Below are positions 1 to 11,762 of a DNA stretch of 64,000 nt, in pieces. The stretch is from Cadophora sp. MPI-SDFR-AT-0126 (Eukaryota > Ascomycota > Leotiomycetes > Helotiales > Ploettnerulaceae), in NCBI GenBank assembly GCA_020747065.1, contig JAGMVK010000014.1, positions 434,001-498,000 of the forward strand. Direction: 5' to 3'. The notes under the pieces are model-generated. The model made no database searches. It had not been told where the DNA came from and saw only the letters and a list, made by a program, of their open reading frames with translations. The translations under genes were made by a program, and so were the position numbers. Within the stretch, counting starts at the first letter, position 1. The number at the start of each line of letters is the position of its first letter.

Positions 1-74
1 AATACATACCTATATACCACCTCGCCTCTACAGATGAGCAATGCTGACGAGATTCGTCATGTGCAGCTACAACA

Positions 75-2798
75 ATGCAGCACGAGCAGCAGCAACCGGA
101 CGTCAGCCAGAGGTGGATAGAGCATATTCGGAAAAATAACCGGACAATTCAGTCTTGGAGCTGCATCTACTGTCGCGATCGAAAGATCTTTACATCAGAA
201 CCTTCACTATGGCAGCATGCAGAGGCTATGCACCACAATGAGCTGGCGTCCGGGTTGAACGAAAACGTCAAAGTTGACTTCAGGAGAACGTTTGCAGAAG
301 AATGTGCTCAGAAACGGTACGTATCTTGCACCGAACGTCCAGAAAGCTTCACCGAAAGGTGAACTGCGCCTATTGGTGAACCGTATGGCTGGAATCTGAG
401 CATGCGGCTGACCAGGCTTCCACAGGCCTACGAAAGACGACTCCTCGCCGAGAAAGCCGAACTACAATGATGCGAATGCAGCACAGCCCGAACCGCCACC
501 GGCAAGCAAGCGTCCACTCTCCTCACCTGCTCCAGTGCCACGTTCTATTTCGGGAATTGACACTTTGAATATCAATACTCCACGAGGAAGTCAAGATGTC
601 GACATGCAGGATTTGAGTGAGGAGGGTGCGCAGGCTACAACTGAGCAGCCTAGAAAGCGGATGGCCACAGGAGATGGCATTTCAGCAGGCTCAGCAAGCC
701 CATATCGTGAGTCATCAGCATCGCCTCCTCCACGGCGTTCAAAAGCTCGACCGACCCCCTCCGGGCAATATGCGGGAAGTGAGAAGGAAATGTTCGACAC
801 AAGACCCAAGCCTGTGAGTAAGCAATTATGGACGGAAGACACAACACATTTGCCAAAATCCGCCGTGGATCCTTCGAATGTCGCCAGTACACAGACACAT
901 AAATCAAGAGCACCAGGACTTCAGTCACGCTCCAGAAAGTCTTTCCCAGCAACTGCTCAAGCATTACGAAATCCCCAAAGTCCACCAGGCCCCACGATTC
1001 TGGGTCGGAATGCTTCTTTCCAGAGTCTGCCCACTCGCGAAGATAACTACGACATCATTATGCAGCCTGAGACAAGGGCAATTTCCCAGGAACAACTCGT
1101 AGCAGAAGTAAAAGGGATTTATGCTGGTTTGGGTTAGTTCTTCTTTTCCGGACCAATGACATGGAGCAGTTTCCATATCTCAACCCCAAAATGAGGCTCT
1201 TGTGAAATCTTAAAACTCACATTCTAATTTGTCACAGTAATGGTTGAAGCAAAGTGTATTGAAGTCGACAATAAGCAGGCGACACTCGCACAAGCTGATC
1301 CCACGTCTCAGCCCAAACTCAATAACGAACAATGGTATGTCTTTCCCCTCTGATATCATCATTGGTCAGAGAACCGAGAGATTGGCTCTCGGTGATGATG
1401 TAGAGTGCAAACTGATATCATGTCAGGCAAGCACTCATCGCTCTGCATCGGACTTTGCTCCATGAGCATCATGACTTCTTCCTTGCAAGTCAACATCCGT
1501 CCGCATCACCTGCTTTAAGACGCCTAGCTTCCAAGTACGCGATGCCGGCACGCATGTGGAGACACGGGATTCATTCTTTCCTCGAACTTTTGAGGCATAG
1601 ACTGCCCGCGTCTCTCGATCACATGCTTGCTTTCATCTACTTGGCTTACTCAATGATGGCTCTGCTGTATGAAACTGTGCCCGCTTTCGAAGACACATGG
1701 ATCGAGTGTCTCGGAGACTTGGGCCGGTATCGGATGGCAATCGAAGATGATGATATTCGCGACAGAGAGGTCTGGACAGGTGTCGCGAGACACTGGTACT
1801 CAAAGGCTTCCGATAAGGCGCCAACGACTGGTCGCTTATATCATCATCTAGCGATTCTCGCCAGACCAAATGCTCTGCAGCAGCTGTTCTATTACTCGAA
1901 GTCGCTTTGCGTAGTTATTCCATTTACCTCCGCCCGAGAATCGATCTTGACCCTCTTCGAGCCTGTTCTCAATTCAGATAACGCGCAAGGTCAATATCGC
2001 CTGCCTCCTCTTGACATGGCTTTTGTCCGAGCTCACGGTCTTCTTTTCACCGACAAGAACATCGAGAAATTCCAACCAACAGTAGACGAATTTTTGGGCC
2101 TCCTCGATAATCAAATTGGCCGAGTCACCAGAAAATTCATGGAACAAGGTTATCACATTGCTGTTGCTAACAATGTGGCCATGATGGGTTTCGCTGCCAG
2201 AGATAACGTTCTAACAAAAGAGATACTCCCCGCGAAAGACTCCGAAGCACAGATGGAAGTCGATACAGACGAAAACTCTCCAGCGATGATATCTTTCCGC
2301 CGTGCTCAGGCGCTCTCGAACTCCACTTTTGAAATTGTTTTGAAACGCATTGGAGATCCTAATGTCCTTCCTTTCATTCATGTCACACTTGTTTTCATGT
2401 ACACAATGGCTCGCCATCAAGGCACCATGGCATATCTTCAGGACTCATTCCCCAAGCAGCTCTTGTCGATCATGCTGAATACGTTGCTGTCGAGTTATGA
2501 GACTCACGGCGTGATTGAGGGCGACAAGTTTCCACTGCCAGAGAAAGATGATGTTCGTCCCTTTCCAGAAGATTTTGCTATGCGTGGACTATTGTGGGCA
2601 GAGGATTACTACCCAAATGATTGGTTCACGAATGAGAAAATTGATGAAGAGGAAAAATACCATGAGAGGGCATCAATGACACCACAACGCAAAGAGAGGA
2701 TATTGTGGCTCGCATGTAGAATTGCTAAGCTGGGAGGAATCATCAGTTACGATGGAAAGAGCTTCGCAGCATGCAACAACATAATGAGTACTGTTTGA
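75..2798 (+). CDS. EST1/SMG7-like protein with N-terminal C2H2 finger
   Basis: The model has four exons: 75-316, 426-1132, 1238-1334 and 1427-2798. Phases agree and give 805 residues. The start is supported by an in-frame TGA at 45-47. A single C2H2-type finger lies at Cys30, Cys33, His48 and His53. Residues about 85-310 are low complexity, rich in Ser and Pro. From about residue 335 to 520 the sequence matches the EST1/SMG7 alpha-helical (TPR-like) region, with the motifs LHEHHDFF, WIECLGDLGRYRM, YSKASDKAPTTGRLYHH and ILARPNALQQLFYYSKSL. In other eukaryotes this family acts in nonsense-mediated decay and telomerase recruitment. Filamentous fungi carry several expanded paralogs whose role is mostly unknown, so family membership is firm but a telomerase or decay role is not. 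No PIN nuclease domain is seen. The gene is well separated from the next one. Confidence 0.88.
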
Positions 2799-5700
2799 GT
2801 ATAATGTTTGACAGTTTGAGGTTGGATCTAATCCAATACAGTGAGGAGAAGTCTGAGAGATGAAGTGAATCGAAAATATCGCTGAAAAGCTTAAATCTAA
2901 TGTTCAATCATCACAGGTATGTGGAAATTTATCAAGCTTTAGTCTTGTTCTGATTATCATCTAGTAAATGCACAAATTTACCGACAGTCAGCCTTAAATG
3001 GCGATAGACAATGTCAATTCAAATTTCAGATTGTAGATACCACAAATTACGTTGAGGGATTTTGTCTACAAGATAGGTCTCCATCAAATTGTGCTCAGAG
3101 GCATCACGGTGACCAGCTCGCTGCTTCCTCTCGAGACATCTTTATTCTTTCAGGCCCTCCTCTGTGGGCCTGCTTGAAATATACGTTTCTTCATCTCTAT
3201 CAACCGAGATTTGGAGATTATGAAGCCTGCTTCAAAAGCTCATATGACTGGAAAGGCATGGAAGAACATTTTTGTATTTTCGCGCTTATAGAAGTAATGA
3301 CAATTCAAATTTGCAAGAAGCCGCTCTCGATCCTGAGAGCAGTTCGGATTTGTCTGGCGACCTGTCCATGTGATGTTATTCTTCACATGCAGCCAATTCG
3401 CAAGGAATTTCCCTTCTCCTCCAATCCTGGTTGTCAACCCTGTGAAGGGTTGCCTCACTCTCCTGTTGGTCAACATATGGACACCCTCAGGAATCCGTCG
3501 CAAGTCGTTGGCTCATCCAGCCCTATCCTCAGGCGCTTGCTTATCTCGTGGTCGATCACGATTCTATCCACCAATACATCCCGTGATTGGCAGGTGATCA
3601 TGGCATGATATCACGTTCCTAAAACGCGAGGCTTGCAGAAACAAGGTCTTCAAGAACAATAACTACCGAGCCTTGCATTATCACAGATAGTGTCTCATCA
3701 AAGCCGGGCGGGCTATCGACGCCTCTTGGCTGCCTGGTTCCTGCGTCGAAGCGTTGGGTAGGAATGTCAAGGCAATAAATTGCACCTCAGCGAAAGCCAC
3801 AGAAGGAATCGGTCTCCGACGATTGGCATCAAGAGGATTCCGAAAGTCAATCCTCTTCCGGAATTGGAAAATACAAGATCAAGGATTTCAGGCCGAAAAG
3901 CTTGAGACTTTTTGGGCCTCCTCAAAGCGTTTATTAATCAGTGTTGTTATGCATTCGCTGGCACCCTTCTTGAGACCTCGCGAACAGCAGCACGACAGGT
4001 CGTGCTGGGCGCGAAGTGCGAGCGCCCTCGCATCCAGCCTCATGCGTTGCCCGTCTATCTATCGAATTGATTCCTATCTACATTGATTTCGTTGCCTGTG
4101 CTTTGCCTGCGATGATCGTGTTCTGTTTTCAATTTCAGTGTCTTGTCGCCTCATTCCAGCTGAAAGAACTCTTCTGATCTATGGGCATGGAGTGGTGGAG
4201 GTAGAAGTCACTTTCAGCTTCACCGAAGACCGAGTGGTGCAGCAGATACGAGTTCTGTGGGATCAGTGGTCAGCTTGCAACTTCACACAGTACACTGCAT
4301 TTTTAGTTTGGTTGCGATGAACGAGACGGCGGAACGAGAATCGAAGCCTTGTCAATCGTCGCCCATCCTCATCACCCGGGCTACTGGTTCTGTAGGCTTG
4401 AGTATTGTGACCAAGTGCATATGGCTTCAGCATTGGCGCTCGAGCTCAATGCCATGTCATTGCCACTGTCACGCGAAAGCCATTTTCGTACTTCTTTCGG
4501 GCGCGGGCAGTCCCCTATCTTTGGAAATTGTTGTTGACTTGGTTTTGCCTTGTTAGCTGTGAGCGCGGTACCGTTCCACATATGGAGTATTGAGGCAAAG
4601 AAGAGCAAATAAATGCGATGTGCTCAACTTGCGGTGAGCAAAAGCGAGTTCAAAATCGAAGCGCTTATCCCATGTCGGATGAGGGAATGGCGTCACTGCA
4701 GCAAGGCTGACCGTGATTGTTGGCTTAACCCAAAGATAGGCGTTCCTGGTATTCAGGAGGCTGGGGTTTGTACGTGAATTTAGATTTGTTGGTAACGGGG
4801 CTGGGGATGGAGGATGTGGCTGGGAATGCAAGCGAATGCTTGATGAGTACAATTCCGATTTTGGCATTAATGTGGACGAGTTTTGGGTCGGAATGAAAGC
4901 TGATCTGTCATGAGTTCCAATTGTCCAAGGCGTATTGCAACGGGACGCCAAGCTCATGCAGTCCCATCACAATGGTGGATTGGATTGGAGGGCCGACAAT
5001 TTACTTCATGGCGAGAAACGATCAAGTGATCGGTATCGACCAACAAATGTTTATTATGATGACTATTAGAAGCTCACATCCCTTGTTCTGGAGTACATGA
5101 AATGCTGGAACTTATCTGCCGAGTCAAGGGACAACTGTTACTCGGTTCAATGGGACCTGTACTTGGCTATACTACTAGGACTCAAGTACATATTTCAGAG
5201 AGTTCGGCATGGACGATCGTCGCAGTGGAAACTGGCGCGATGGACCCAGCGGACCATTGGACACTTGCGATCCCGCAATGCTATGCTCTTCAAGGAAACT
5301 CAGCGTAGGGTATTTAGCTCACACCACAAGTGGAGCGGTTCATGGCCGAGTCTGTCTGCGTTCTCTCCGTGGTCGATGCAAATCACACATGACTGTATCC
5401 TGTTGCTGTTTGTGACGAGGCTCTTTCACGTAACTTTCCTGGAGTACCGAAGTCTTTCCCTTGCGGGTTTGCATCAAGTTGGAGCTGCACGTTCCGAGGT
5501 CATACATTTGCATACATAATCTGCTCTGCGGATCTCTCATTCTTTCAGATTGGAGAGATAACACATTTGAGTAGTGAATGCGAACATCATCCGAGGACAA
5601 AAGTTTCTTGACTCTGGACCATTGACTTGAGACCACGAGGGCAACTGACATTGAGCTGCAGGATAAGATACTTTGAATTTAAGATGCGGTTGAGCTGCAG

Positions 5701-7033
5701 TCACGATCGACTCGATCTGTTTACATCCAATCGGCTAAACATTGATGGCTTTTTCAGCACGAGTCGTACCAGGCTTTACGAGTCAAGAGCTCCAGCCATG
5801 TCCATATTTCTCTCACCGAAGCATCATCGTAGCCTTAAAACCCTGAGGCTTGAAAACCGCCTCAGAAACACCTCATTATGGAGCAACTAGTCATGCTTGT
5901 GGCATGACTCAGTGTCTGATCCATCAGACTACAGCGTCACATCTCAGAGTTGCTGTTGTTCAGCCTAGTGCAGGCAAGCAACAGGTTCAATCGCCTCGTG
6001 GGAATTTGTTTGTCCGGTGACTCCAACATGTGATGATTATGGAAAAATCAGTCACTGCCTGCTGCAGCCCCGTTGCATAGGAGACTTACCTCCAAGCAAT
6101 CTTTTCCAAACAAGCCCAACATACGGATCTCTGCAGCCAGGCTACTCAAACTCCAACTGCATATCTTCCAGGCGGCTGTCGAATTTCTCGTCGCCTTACA
6201 AACTCCATTGGTCGGCTATTCAAGCAATTTCCGACTTTATACAAGCAACAAATTTCCAACGAGTTCCCGCTGGCTATCTAGCTGTTTGCCTGGCCGTAGC
6301 AATCTCGGCTCGGTGCCTACCAGCATACTATCCTGGTAGTGTTGTCCCCTCAATCTCGTGTGCCTTTCAGGCGGCGGCTCCAGAACGTGATTTATTGGAG
6401 TCATTTGGAGGCTCAAGTTTGTTCAGCCGGGGCAATTGCCCGTGTTGTATTAGGCGCCAGGTTTGGGTCTCAGGGACCGAGGCAGCGCTTGCTAGACGGC
6501 TGTGCACTTTTAGTAGAATTCTTCATACAGTTCAGCGCTTACAGTACTCAACTGTCTGCACATGATGGCGGTGATGATGATTTGTGTTCTACGGCGCGCA
6601 ATAATCTACTTCTAAATTCTTTCAAAATAGACTGGGAGGCAATGTAGTAGGCTTCAATACTGGCCGCAGTACAGTTTTGGCTCGTTCTCTTTTATCCTGG
6701 GAGTCGCTGGGTCGCGGTTGGCTTCTGCGGGTCGTTTGTTTGATCCGGCTCTGAAACAGTTCAAAAACACCAACATTTGCAGCCCCCAAATCTGTCCCCT
6801 CTCAGCGAGACTCGAATGCGATATAGCTGTACTTAAAGCTGTGATAGTCTTGATGCTAAAGTAGATCTTGAGCAACATCACAATTTTCCTTTCCACTTCT
6901 CCACATCGCCCCTGCACAAGTTCTCATAGTACTTATTTCCTTCCGGAATCGAAGTTTTTCAAACACGCTCCAACTTAATACTTCTCGTTTCTAATTCAAT
7001 TGAATATATCAACCAGTTCTGAGCTAGAAAATC
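2799..7033. other. Gene-poor interval between EST1-like and kinase genes
   Basis: About 4.2 kb without a supportable gene. Open frames here are short, lie on both strands and show no recognisable motif. I saw no terminal repeats, no transposase or reverse-transcriptase motif and no clear tandem repeat. The last few hundred bases are presumably the promoter and leader of the kinase gene. Confidence 0.5.
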
Positions 7034-8174
7034 ATGTCATATAGAAAGTACAGCAGTGGATCTTCATCCAGCTCATCATCCAATTCCCGAGACACTGCAC
7101 GTCCAGGAGCCATGCCATCAAAAATTCTAAGAAAACTCCTCGATTTTCGCCCAACATCCTCTCAACTCTCCTCTCGTCAAACCTGGCATCTTCCCCCTCA
7201 ATGGACCTGGGATAGCCGTGGAGGTCCTAGAGGCCAAGTCCATACCAGCCCAGCGGACTTCCGAGATGCTGGTGGGAGAGAGTATGTCGACCTGGCCTTC
7301 CCAGGAAAACAAAAGGTCTTGGGGACAGGGGCTTATGGAGAGGTTGTTCGTGTTTCTTGCAATGGCCGTTACCTTGCTCGGAAGCAAACGAGCATTAATC
7401 CGAAAGATGAGGAGTGGTTGAATAGTGTGGACGAGATCAACATTCTCAAGCAACTCAGTCATCAGCATATTGCTCAACTATGTGGTGTCTACGTCCTTGG
7501 GCAAGAATTGTACAGCCTGAGCTATCCTGTTGCGGAGAAAGATCTGTATTCGTATTTACGAGAGGGCAGGATTTATGATCCGTCGTGGGTTCATTCTCTC
7601 ATCGGGGGGCTGGGGTGTTTGAGCCGAGCTTTAGCATACGCTCACTCCGCTGGGATCAAGCACAGGGATATCCATGATGGCAACATACTTGTCATCGGAG
7701 GAACGATGATCTTGTGTGATTGGGGACTTTCCAGGTTCGCATCGACTCCCTCCATTTCCACCGTTTATTGTTTATTGACTGTACCTGAGTGCTTCGAGCG
7801 GCTCTTCCGCACGGTCTATGACAGGTTTCGATGTAAGAGCTGAGGATATCCGTCGACTGGGACTCGTTTTTGAACACATGATCTTGGTTGCACAGACAGA
7901 CCGCAGACAAATGAACACCGCTCGTCTCCCGAAATCGAGATCGAGGTCAAAGGATATACTGAGTCGTATGACCAGTGGTCCGAAGAGGATTGAATATGCC
8001 GATTTTGGAGACTTGATCCAGGTCATGACTGAGGATGACGAAAAGAAGCGACCGACAGCAAGGCAGGTTGCAGATTATCTGAGGCTAGGGGATTTTGCTT
8101 GGGCTTGGAGAGGGGGCATGCCGGAAGGAGAGGGTGCGGTTGTTTGTAACACCTGTGGAAGCTGCTGTGTTTGA
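7034..8174 (+). CDS. Protein kinase with DWG instead of DFG
   Basis: Two exons, 7034-7734 and 7790-8174, encode 361 residues. The 55-nt intron (7735-7789) ends at CTGAG and keeps frame; the later CAG at 7824 would shift frame to an early stop. The N-terminal ~90 residues are Ser-rich and probably disordered. The kinase core shows the glycine loop GTGAYGEV (97-104), Lys117, a helix-C Glu134, the catalytic loop HRDIHDGN (His210, Asp212, Asn217) and DWG at 229-231. All catalytic residues are present, so it should be active despite Trp replacing Phe in DFG. The C-terminal end is cysteine-rich (CNTCGSCCV), possibly a palmitoylation or metal site. It resembles the lineage-specific small kinases common in filamentous fungi. 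No specific substrate can be inferred. Confidence 0.82.
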
Positions 8175-8673
8175 GTATGATCAACTGGTGCTGGAGCTTT
8201 TGCTTTCGTGGCGTTGAATAACTAAGTTGGAGAAGAGACGTATTTCAGATGGAGTTATTTGAAATTTATTTGACAATTCACAAATTGCTTCGCTTTGGGA
8301 TCGCACCTGAGATCATTCACAGAATGGATGAGAGGAGGTGAAGGAGGCCATGGCGAGGTGGGGGTTTACACTGACGCTAGTCATCCTCAATCAAGTCAAC
8401 TGTTCTTTCCTCCTTCACAATTTTCGATGAGAGGCGAAGAGATTCCCGAGCCTCAGTGCGTCTCACTGCAATTGGAAGCCGTTTTGCACTCCTTCCTCAT
8501 CTTCTCTATCAGATCAACGTTGACCTCGCCTCTTTCCGCCGAGTCTCATCTCCCTCCGGAAACCCCCCACCTGAATCACTCACACCTCACACTCAAAACA
8601 ATGGAATCAGGATCGAGAGCTCACTGACATCAGACATGCCTTCCTTCTCACCAATCGATTGAGTAGAGTACCA
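8175..8673. other. Convergent intergenic region
   Basis: This 0.5 kb region separates the 3' ends of the kinase (+) and HIT (-) genes. It holds their 3' untranslated regions and terminators. No other signal was seen. Confidence 0.5.
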
Positions 8674-9352
8674 TCACAGCTTTAACCCGTTACCACCCAC
8701 CTCGACAGTCAACGCACTTTCCACACCCGCAATTTCCCCTCCAGCTTTCAACTTCTCAATCTCCTCTCGCAACGCACTCTTAATCCCTTCCGAGATCCTC
8801 TTCCCATCCTCCGCATCCAATTTCTCCCTCGGTCCTTCCCCCAGAACAATATTCTTCCTCTCCGCGTCTGTTATATCACTTGCATCACGAGGCATACCCA
8901 ACCGCGGGATGATGTGGAAATGTGAGTGGGGGACTGTTTGGCCACTTTCTGCTCCTATGGATTCTCAACTCATAATCTCAAGCCCATTACACACAACTGT
9001 CAAGACTAAACGAGAGGTAGAGAATGTTCGGACATAACATACCATTCGCCTGCAAGATATTCCAACTCGCCTCCTCCGGCGTCGTCCCAACACTCTTCAA
9101 TACAGCTCTCGTCAGCACGGGCAACCAGAATCCTAGCGCCGCGGACTCCGCGACAGTCATCTCGGATGCTTTCACTGCGTGCCTCCTGGGGCAAACGAGC
9201 AGATGACCTGGTGAGAGGGGAGCAATATCTAGGAACGCGACGACAATCGGAGTTGAGAGGACGGGGTATGCGGATCCATAGGGAGAGTTGATGATTGCGG
9301 GGTCGATGGATGGCGGGGTATTCGATGCGATCATGCAGAATGGGCACGGCAT
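8674..9352 (-). CDS. HIT-family (histidine triad) nucleotide-binding protein
   Basis: Two exons read on the minus strand, 9352-9043 and 8954-8674, encode 196 residues. The protein opens with the CPFC motif typical of HINT/HIT1 proteins and carries the catalytic triad HSHFH (His113, His115, His117), coded by the second exon just after the intron. The family hydrolyses phosphoramidate or other nucleotide-phosphate bonds on purine nucleotides. The C-terminal ~70 residues beyond the triad are charged and form a fungal extension. The chosen start is the methionine directly before CPFC. The frame stays open upstream to an ATG at 9505, which would add 51 mostly basic, Ser-rich residues that could be a mitochondrial presequence. 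The canonical HIT start is more likely. Confidence 0.9.
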
Positions 9353-9800
9353 TGTGATATCTTGGTTTGGGAATCTGATGGAGGCTATTGAATGACCATT
9401 GCTCTTATACTTTGAAATAGAACACCACTTGAATGAGGGTCTCTGGCGAGATGCAAGATGAAATGTTTTTGAAGGATGAAGCATGGGCATGGAGATGCCG
9501 GACAATCAGCATCGGCCGATCCAGCGTAATGCTGACATGCATTGAGAATATGATCTCAAACTATAGGCCAGTTTGTGATAGAGTGGGCACACTATGTGAG
9601 AAAATAGTTCGTGTCTATTGATCCGAGCCCCGATCGTACTTCACCTTCCAAGCCCATGAATTGTTGTCCACATTGAGACACTCTAGGAAGTCAAAAACAT
9701 TGGATTTTTGGGCCTCTCCTCCTTCCTTGAAGCCGTTACCCAGAAGACTATACAATGCGGGGTATCGTTGCCTTCCCATCTACTTTGTGTCAATAACTTG
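9353..9800. other. Intergenic region between HIT and P450 genes
   Basis: About 450 bases between the HIT start and the P450 stop, both on the minus strand. It should hold the HIT promoter and the P450 3' end. No further feature was recognised. Confidence 0.5.
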
Positions 9801-11762
9801 TTAGTTGAAGACAACCCTCACTCCCTTCCCCTCCGGACTTGCCTGTGGCAAAAACCCGTCATACGCCAAGTCGATGTCTCGCTCTCGAATTGTATCAAAG
9901 AGTTCTAGTTCATATCTTCGAAAGATTGTCGCGATTGTAAGGAAGAGCTCTGCTTTGGCCAGACTGTAGGCATGTCAGCGTTTGTTTTCCAAGCCTTTCC
10001 GTGGTCATCTTCCAAGATGTCCTGCAAGGACGACTCAAGGACCCTGGTATACTTACTTCATACCGATGCACTGTCTACTTCCTCTGGTAAAAGTGACCAT
10101 GTATCGCTCGAGTCTCTTTGCGGCATCTGGATCCATCCATCGTTCTGGTGTAAACGAGTAGGAGTCCGGGAAGATCGTCTCATTGTGGTGCATCATCACT
10201 GAAGTCATGCCTACGGGAGTCTATTTTCTTCCGTCAATATGTTGAACAGAAGCTGTGGGAAGGAGTACTTACGCCAGCTGGGATCGAGTATTCTTTATAC
10301 TGAAGAACTTCGTTGGGAGCAATTCGTGCGAGGCGGGTTGAGAGTCCATATGAGAGTCTATTAACTGTTATTTTTTTGCTTCAGACCATGATTTGTGTCA
10401 GGCCAACCTCAAGCCTTCTTGAATTACTGCTGACTAGTACTCAGAGTTAGCAAACAATTTCCGTGACTAGCATGTGCGGATAGCGTCTTCAATGTCAAGC
10501 AAGATCAACAGCTACTCACCAACAGCAATTGCCGATTCGGATTACGATGAAGAAGCCACTCACTAGATAAGGCAGCTTCTCTACAGCTGTAAGCTTCATG
10601 GCTGTATTGCTATCCACAAAAGCGTCCTTCAACTCCTTCTGCAATTTCACCGACTTCTCGGGACAATTCAGAAGATGGAAAGTGATGGTAGACAAAGCAT
10701 GAGCAGTGGTATCAGCACCAGCTCCGATAATAACCTGGGCTTCCTGGGTCATCCGATCTTTGCTAATTTCCTCTTGCGGGAGATCACTATCGATCAGCGT
10801 GTGGAAGACTGTGCGGGGTAAGATAGGATCGTGTTTGTCTGTTCCGTTTGCAACGTCGTCAATGACTTTTTGGACGTGGCGTCCTAGATCCTAGTTTTGT
10901 CAGAAAGTTTGATCTGACAGAAATGAAACAGAACTTACTCGTTGCCAGTCAAATATCAACATCATATCCGGAGACAGTCTTGACATGACCGAGTCAGGAA
11001 GTGCCCGGCAAAAAGGAACGATCCAATTCGCCTGTTTGATCAAGTGGCCCATTCCCGCTGTGGCTTTGATAGTCTCGAACCATTTTGGAGAGAAATCCTC
11101 GCTGTCTAGATAGTCCCAGCTTTTGTTCAGAGCATATCTCGTCACGATATCAGTCGTTAGACATCTGTAAGCGAGATCCAGCGGCATAGGCTCGCCAGAT
11201 CGCTTGAACACGTTGATCCGAGCGCAGAACTTTTCAATCATACCGTTGATGATAGGCTCTAGACGTAAGACACTGGCTCTGGAGAAGAAAGGGTTTTGTG
11301 GTTGGCGGCGAAGGCGATGGTGATGGTGGTCAACGGTGCTGAAGTTAGATCTTGGATTTCCAAATTGGACAGTGTAGTACTCGTACTTGTTCCTCGGCGA
11401 AGTCCATGAATAGAGAGTCTCGTAGTAGTCCGGATCATCGATGTGAAGCTCATATGGACTGATACGGATGATGGGACCTAGAGACAACATCTTAGCTCGG
11501 TCGATCTGATGACTCGGCAATGCTGGGATTAGGACGAACCATATTTTTTGTGTAATTCTCGGATCTTGAAGGTGTATTGACCCTGCCTGATTACATCATA
11601 GTAAGCCTCGTAGAATAGCGTGGCAGCTGCGAGTTTTGGACCCGGGAACTTGGACAGCGGGCTGAAATAGACTCGGTGCACAATGCCGGCGACGCTGTAC
11701 AACACGAGTCCCGCTGCAAGGGAAAGAACCCAGTGAGCTTGGAGATCTTCAATTTGGATCAT
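9801..11762 (-). CDS. Cytochrome P450 monooxygenase (trichodiene-oxygenase-like)
   Basis: Seven exons are read on the minus strand: 11762-11540, 11477-10939, 10890-10564, 10433-10408, 10357-10273, 10220-10057 and 9963-9801. They give 508 residues with consistent phases. Exon 4 is only 26 nt. The order of motifs is complete: an N-terminal membrane anchor (about 11-30), the proline hinge FPGPK (39-43), the I-helix AGADTT (311-316), the K-helix ExxR (Glu369, Arg372), PERW (425-428) and the haem loop [10 protein letters not shown] with Cys451 as thiolate ligand. The start at 11762 is preferred because it places the anchor right at the N terminus; an upstream in-frame ATG at 11906 adds 48 polar residues. 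The sequence around the hinge resembles fungal trichodiene-oxygenase-type P450s, but the substrate is unknown. It needs an NADPH-P450 reductase and should sit in the ER membrane. It lies about 3.7 kb from an NRPS-like gene. Confidence 0.92.

Noticed and set aside
3174..3608. 144-codon plus-strand frame in the first gap
   Set aside because: No recognisable motif, and overlapping frames on the other strand are equally open.
7735..7824. Longer kinase intron ending at CAG 7824
   Set aside because: It shifts frame to an early stop, whereas the 55-nt intron ending at 7789 keeps the kinase frame.
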